From NCBI GenBank assembly GCA_020439995.1, contig JAGROY010000073.1, positions 1 through 36,678 of the forward strand: 36,678 bases of DNA. The letters run 5' to 3'. Both the position numbers and the translations under genes were made by a program. The notes below the pieces were generated by a model. It was not told the DNA's origin. It made no database searches and saw nothing but the letters and a program-made list of their open reading frames with translations. This document shows positions 33,309 to 36,678 of this stretch, piece by piece (position 1 is the stretch's first letter; every line of letters starts with the position of its first letter). This DNA is from Verrucomicrobiia bacterium (GTDB taxonomy: Bacteria; Verrucomicrobiota; Verrucomicrobiia; Verrucomicrobiales; DEV007).

Positions 33309-35438
33309 ATGGCTGAGGTAATCACAAAAAAAGGGGCAGTTTTGCCTCTGCACAAAACTGGCAGCACAACGTTCGGGACGGACGAAGATGTCGCCGTAAC
33401 CGTAGCGGCACAATTCGCAGTAGCGGGCCGACATTTTACAATTGTTCCAGAAAACGGGCGCTACGTATTGAAGGATCTTGGATCGGGATTCGGAACCCAA
33501 GTGAACTCCGATGCAGTGGAATCGCGACCGCTGGTCCACGGAGACAAGATCCAGGCCGGCAAACTGGAGTTGGTGTTTTCTGATCCAGTGAGTAATACGC
33601 AAAAGGATTCGCAAGCAACCGCAAGGCCAGCTGGTGCTCAGGTGCCCGGACTCGCGCTGCCGGGTCAAGATCGCGCTGCCCGGGCTGAGGTTCCCGTTGG
33701 CAAAAAGAGAAGCCTTTCTTTTGGATTTGGAAAAAAGAAGAAGACGAAACTGGTACTGCCAGTTCTTCCAAAGAAGAAGCCGTTGCCGAAACCGCTGATC
33801 AAAAGAGAGATCATCCGTATCGACGTTAAGCCGGACCCTAACAATGCTCCTAGAACGCTGGTGAACCGCGTCCTGGGTCGCAGGCGGAAAGTAGCGGTTC
33901 CAGAGCTAAAGCTCAATCCCATTACCGAGAAACTGGACGTAGCCAAGGCTGATTCAAAATCGGCCAAAGAGAAAGTGCTTCCAAAAGTCGCACCGAAGAT
34001 TGAGCCGAAGCCAGAGTTGGAAAAAGCTCCCGAATCGCTTCCAGTGCCTGAGCCGGTGCCACCAGTCGTGGTGCCCGAGGTGGTAGCCGCAGTGGTTCCC
34101 GTTTTGCCAGTCATTGCTCAGGAAGCGCCGGTGACTGAGCCAGTGATCGATTCTGCTACCGTGGCTGAGGAACCCCTCCGGGTGCCAGTACTGCCCAAAC
34201 CGGAAACGATCGCACCAAAGATCGTAGAGCCAAAGGTAGCCAAACCGCCGAAACCCAAGGGGCCGTCCGTCACCGAGATTCTAGCCAAAAAGCGCGCTGC
34301 AATTGAGGGAGCATTCACAAAATGTGGAGACGCGGTTTCGTCTGCGTGCAGAGGCGTTGGGACTACCGTAAAAGGAATCGGCAGTGCGGCAGCGAGCAGC
34401 ACTCGAACGGTCTGGTCAGGCGTTCGTGGAGGGGCAAAGGCTGCTGCTCTGTTCACCAGGCAATTGGGTTCTGCTGGTGTCAGGGTGCAAACAGCGCTGG
34501 TCGTTCTTACAAAATCAACGTGGGCACTGGCAGTGCGGGTAACTGGCCTTGCATTGCAATCGTCGGCAGGAGCAATCAAGCGAGGGGTGGCAATAGTGGC
34601 TGCTGTGAAGCGCAGAACCACAGCTGTCAAACCTGCGCCTGCACCAGTTACTGTCGAAAAGGTCGAAATGGCCCCAGTTGCTGCACCTGCTCCCGTGCCC
34701 GTGCCCGCGCCCGCACCCGTTCACGTGGAAGTCGAAGCAGTCGTTCCGACCCCTCTTCCTATTCCTGTTGAGCCATCTTTTCATCCCAAGCCAGCTGTGC
34801 GGTTAATCGCATTGACGCCCCGCAGCAAGGAAGCTGCCGCATCGCCTCTGGCTGCGCTCCACGACTGGTGGCAGGCTATTGGAGTGGGTGCAGCATTTGC
34901 TGCGCTTACGGCGGCCGTGGTTTGGGACACTCAAAATGGTAAAATCATCTACGGACTTCTGTCGGGCTACTCCTCTCAACAGCCTGCTCTGGTGTTGAAT
35001 GATCATCTCGACGTCCAACCAGCCGTCGCATCTGCCAACCTGCGGACAGACTACCTCGTTACCGAGAACAAGGAGCTGGCTGGTACCTGGATATCGACGG
35101 AGACGCTCTACAAAGGGGCTGGCAGTCCGGAATCGCAGGGCATCTATCCTGGATCGGCCTTTCGATTTGAGACATGGGGAGGGTTGAAAATGTTGACTGT
35201 CCCTGGTCGCCAGGATGGGCAGCCACTGTCCGATGTGGAAGCGGTGGGACTGCAGGTACACTTCCAGGCATCGTACGAGATACTGTCGCCGGGGATGTTG
35301 CTGCTTCATACGGAAGGTGGCGATCTGATGTGTTCGGCCCAGCGAAAGAGCGACGGCCTGGCCCTTGCCATACTTGCCGCAGATTCGCAGGAGCCCGTCG
35401 CTCATTTCTACTGCCTCCCTGACGATCAGCTCAAGTAG
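33309..35438 (+). CDS. Membrane-spanning FHA-domain protein with Pro/Ala-rich linker
   Basis: 709 residues. Residues 20-95 form an FHA phosphopeptide-binding domain (GRHFTIVPENGRYVLKDL, then GSGFGTQVNSDAVESRPLVHGD, KIQAGKLELVF). After it come a Lys-rich stretch (KKKKTKLVLPVLPKKKPL), a long Pro/Val/Glu-rich low-complexity region to about 330, a helical Ala/Arg-rich part, and another Pro/Ala/Val-rich tract (VPVPAPAPVHVEVE). One membrane segment follows (residues about 521-541, IGVGAAFAALTAAVVW), then a C-terminal domain of about 165 residues outside (ELAGTWISTETLYKG, FRFETWGGLKMLTV). The topology suggests coupling of phospho-signals inside to something outside. FHA proteins normally partner with Ser/Thr kinases or secretion systems, but none is in the window. 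No homologue is recognised for the outer domain. Confidence 0.75.
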   Translation: MAEVITKKGAVLPLHKTGSTTFGTDEDVAVTVAAQFAVAGRHFTIVPENGRYVLKDLGSGFGTQVNSDAVESRPLVHGDKIQAGKLELVFSDPVSNTQKDSQATARPAGAQVPGLALPGQDRAARAEVPVGKKRSLSFGFGKKKKTKLVLPVLPKKKPLPKPLIKREIIRIDVKPDPNNAPRTLVNRVLGRRRKVAVPELKLNPITEKLDVAKADSKSAKEKVLPKVAPKIEPKPELEKAPESLPVPEPVPPVVVPEVVAAVVPVLPVIAQEAPVTEPVIDSATVAEEPLRVPVLPKPETIAPKIVEPKVAKPPKPKGPSVTEILAKKRAAIEGAFTKCGDAVSSACRGVGTTVKGIGSAAASSTRTVWSGVRGGAKAAALFTRQLGSAGVRVQTALVVLTKSTWALAVRVTGLALQSSAGAIKRGVAIVAAVKRRTTAVKPAPAPVTVEKVEMAPVAAPAPVPVPAPAPVHVEVEAVVPTPLPIPVEPSFHPKPAVRLIALTPRSKEAAASPLAALHDWWQAIGVGAAFAALTAAVVWDTQNGKIIYGLLSGYSSQQPALVLNDHLDVQPAVASANLRTDYLVTENKELAGTWISTETLYKGAGSPESQGIYPGSAFRFETWGGLKMLTVPGRQDGQPLSDVEAVGLQVHFQASYEILSPGMLLLHTEGGDLMCSAQRKSDGLALAILAADSQEPVAHFYCLPDDQLK

Positions 35439-35605
35439 GCCGACGGCGACTATTTGATGAGTGTTTTCATTTTGATAGCTTAACTCTCACAACCCCTTGT
35501 TCTATTGGATGAAGATTGCAAAACGGTTGCTGTGGTCGCTGTCAGTCCTGGTGCTCCCACTGTCGCCTGAGTGTCTCATTATCATTAGTACGCCCCTCGT
35601 AGGTT

Positions 35606-35935
35606 CTACTGACCAGATTTCTTCGTGGTGAATAGGCTGGCGATAACTCCGTATAGGAAGAATATCCCGATGAAACCGGTAAGGGTTCCCGCAACGCGAT
35701 TGTAGAGTAGCCCGAGAAAGGTTTTCACTTTTCGAGCTCCTCGCCCACTGGTGTCTGCGTCGAACACAGAATTCAAAAGATCCGGATGAGCCCAAGTGAG
35801 GTAGCATAAACAGCAACCCAAGACGCCGAAAACTACCAACAAAATGATTTCCTTCTTCGTAAGAGGTTCTTTCTCACTCTGAGATATGGAATCGGTGTCC
35901 TTGTTTAACTGCTCTGTGTCGGATAAATCGGTCAT
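35606..35935 (-). CDS. Small two-pass membrane protein of unknown function
   Basis: 109 residues. A polar, Ser/Asp/Glu-rich N-terminus (DLSDTEQLNKDTDSISQSEKE) precedes a membrane segment (IILLVVFGVLGCCLCYLTWA) and, after a loop, a second one (LTGFIGIFFLYGVIASLF). The end is KKSGQ. No domain recognised. It is followed on the same strand, further upstream, by another small membrane-protein gene. The gap to the FHA gene holds no visible gene. Confidence 0.6.
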   Translation of the reverse strand: MTDLSDTEQLNKDTDSISQSEKEPLTKKEIILLVVFGVLGCCLCYLTWAHPDLLNSVFDADTSGRGARKVKTFLGLLYNRVAGTLTGFIGIFFLYGVIASLFTTKKSGQ

Positions 35936-36091
35936 TGGTCACTATTGTTGAATTCAGTTGGAACGTTAGCCATAAAACAGCGGGTCTGAGGCGAAAACAG
36001 GGCCACGATGCTCCCCACGCCGTCGATCAATCTCCAACGCTCAAAACTGAAAGGCAGGGCGCTCATTCGGTGCATCGATTGGTTGGGCCTT

Positions 36092-36490
36092 TTAGTGCTT
36101 CTCTTCGTGGTCATAGCCGGATTTGACCGTACCATCGGGCTGAATATCGAACCGGTAGCCCTCGCCTGTCCATAAATCCACATATCCCTCGTCATGTCGG
36201 AACGTCCGACCACCTAGCACGAACTCAACCACCACCGTAGTGTCATTGTGCGTATGGCGGACTCTTAAGGACTCACCTGGCTCAAGCGTGGCTGTTCGCT
36301 TGATCACGCCCCAACTACTGCTGATGTTGTGGTCGCGTAGTTGCAAGACTACTTCCGTGACGGCTCGGCCGCGGAGGTTGCGAACCTCTGTATGGTTGGG
36401 AGGCCAGATGCACACGAACACGACGAAGGCCGCCAGAACGAGCAAAGCCATGAATGCAATCAGCACCTTCGATGTGGAGAGTCTTTTCAC
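36092..36490 (-). CDS. Small membrane-anchored protein of unknown function
   Basis: 132 residues from GTG at 36490, chosen because it opens a signal-anchor (VKRLSTSKVLIAFMALLVLAAF). The frame stays open upstream to an ATG at 36649, but that part is polar and has no ordinary protein character. The rest is a small beta-rich domain outside the membrane (VTEVVLQLRDHNISSSWG, TATLEPGESLRVRH, VVVEFVLGGRTFRHDEGYV). The heptamer GTTGGGC stands right before the start and its complement GCCCAAC right after the stop. Function unknown. Confidence 0.6.
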   Translation of the reverse strand: MKRLSTSKVLIAFMALLVLAAFVVFVCIWPPNHTEVRNLRGRAVTEVVLQLRDHNISSSWGVIKRTATLEPGESLRVRHTHNDTTVVVEFVLGGRTFRHDEGYVDLWTGEGYRFDIQPDGTVKSGYDHEEKH

Positions 36491-36678
36491 GCCCAACGTC
36501 CGAGCGCTGCCACAGGCTGCCTGAGAGCGCGTTCCGATTTCAAGGTTGAAGGTTGAATTGTCATCAGACTTTCGACTCTCGGCGGGCAGCCTGTTGGTAG
36601 CAGGCGACTTGTGTGTGCCCAGCATGGGCGAAAACCAAAAGGGGTTCAAGTCCCCTGTTTATAGAATGAACATCGAAA

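Noticed and set aside
35932..36213. 93-codon minus-strand ORF containing RPNQSMHRMSALPFSF
   Set aside because: It overlaps the better gene at 36092-36490 and has the style of repeat-derived nonsense ORFs.
36640..36656. tRNA T-arm-like AGGGG-TTCAAGT-CCCCT
   Set aside because: The arm is perfect, but no matching acceptor stem, anticodon arm or CCA is found around it. It may be a tRNA relic or chance.

Overview
The window looks like a chromosomal segment (roughly 55-60 % G+C by eye) from a member of the Verrucomicrobiota, probably near Verrucomicrobiales. The clues are a giant UvrA made of concatenated UvrA units (also known from Chlamydiae and relatives), two long exported repeat proteins of the 'DP-x-A-x-x-W' type common in this phylum, a secreted sulfatase, and many exported proteins of unknown function. 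The assignment is an inference from gene content, not a phylogeny.

Layout. 1-3732: 3' part of the giant uvrA. 3804-6073: an exported HEWGTFT-motif protein and a convergent, frameshifted lipoprotein gene. 6147-6804: a compact regulatory island on the minus strand, containing a lone NHLP-type (nitrile-hydratase-leader-like) RiPP precursor gene. Reading in its direction of transcription it has two tandem dyads, a near-perfect sigma-54 promoter, a hairpin predicted at the mRNA 5' end, the leader-GG-core precursor, and an intrinsic terminator. No modifying enzyme is present in the window. 6811-9731: a charged coiled-coil exported protein, a sulfatase and an intergenic inverted repeat. 9874-11853: a 2-hydroxyacid dehydrogenase gene followed by hemB. 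12053-15963: a small membrane protein, then a tightly overlapped operon of rhomboid protease, AsmA-like protein and rsmD. 16030-23790: a ParA-like ATPase behind AT-rich DNA, a TPR protein, two paralogous repeat proteins, a permuted papain-like amidase, a DUF971 protein and a membrane-anchored EEP hydrolase.

24154-29506: a LysR regulator divergent from dabB-dabA, the two subunits of the DAB energy-coupled inorganic-carbon uptake complex. A decayed DUF6671-like gene is translationally coupled to the end of dabA. 29643-31758: aspartate aminotransferase and the NADH/NAD+ sensor Rex. 31885-33079: a MYG1-family hydrolase and an overlapping small membrane protein. 33309-35438: a membrane-spanning FHA-domain protein. 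35606-36490: two small membrane proteins of unknown function.

The most notable items are the sigma-54-controlled orphan RiPP precursor cassette and the dabB-dabA locus with its decaying third gene. Both broken genes (lipoprotein and DUF6671-like) are restored by adding one A to a poly-A run. That makes a homopolymer sequencing error a serious alternative to true gene decay. No tRNA, rRNA, CRISPR array, transposase or integrase was found.
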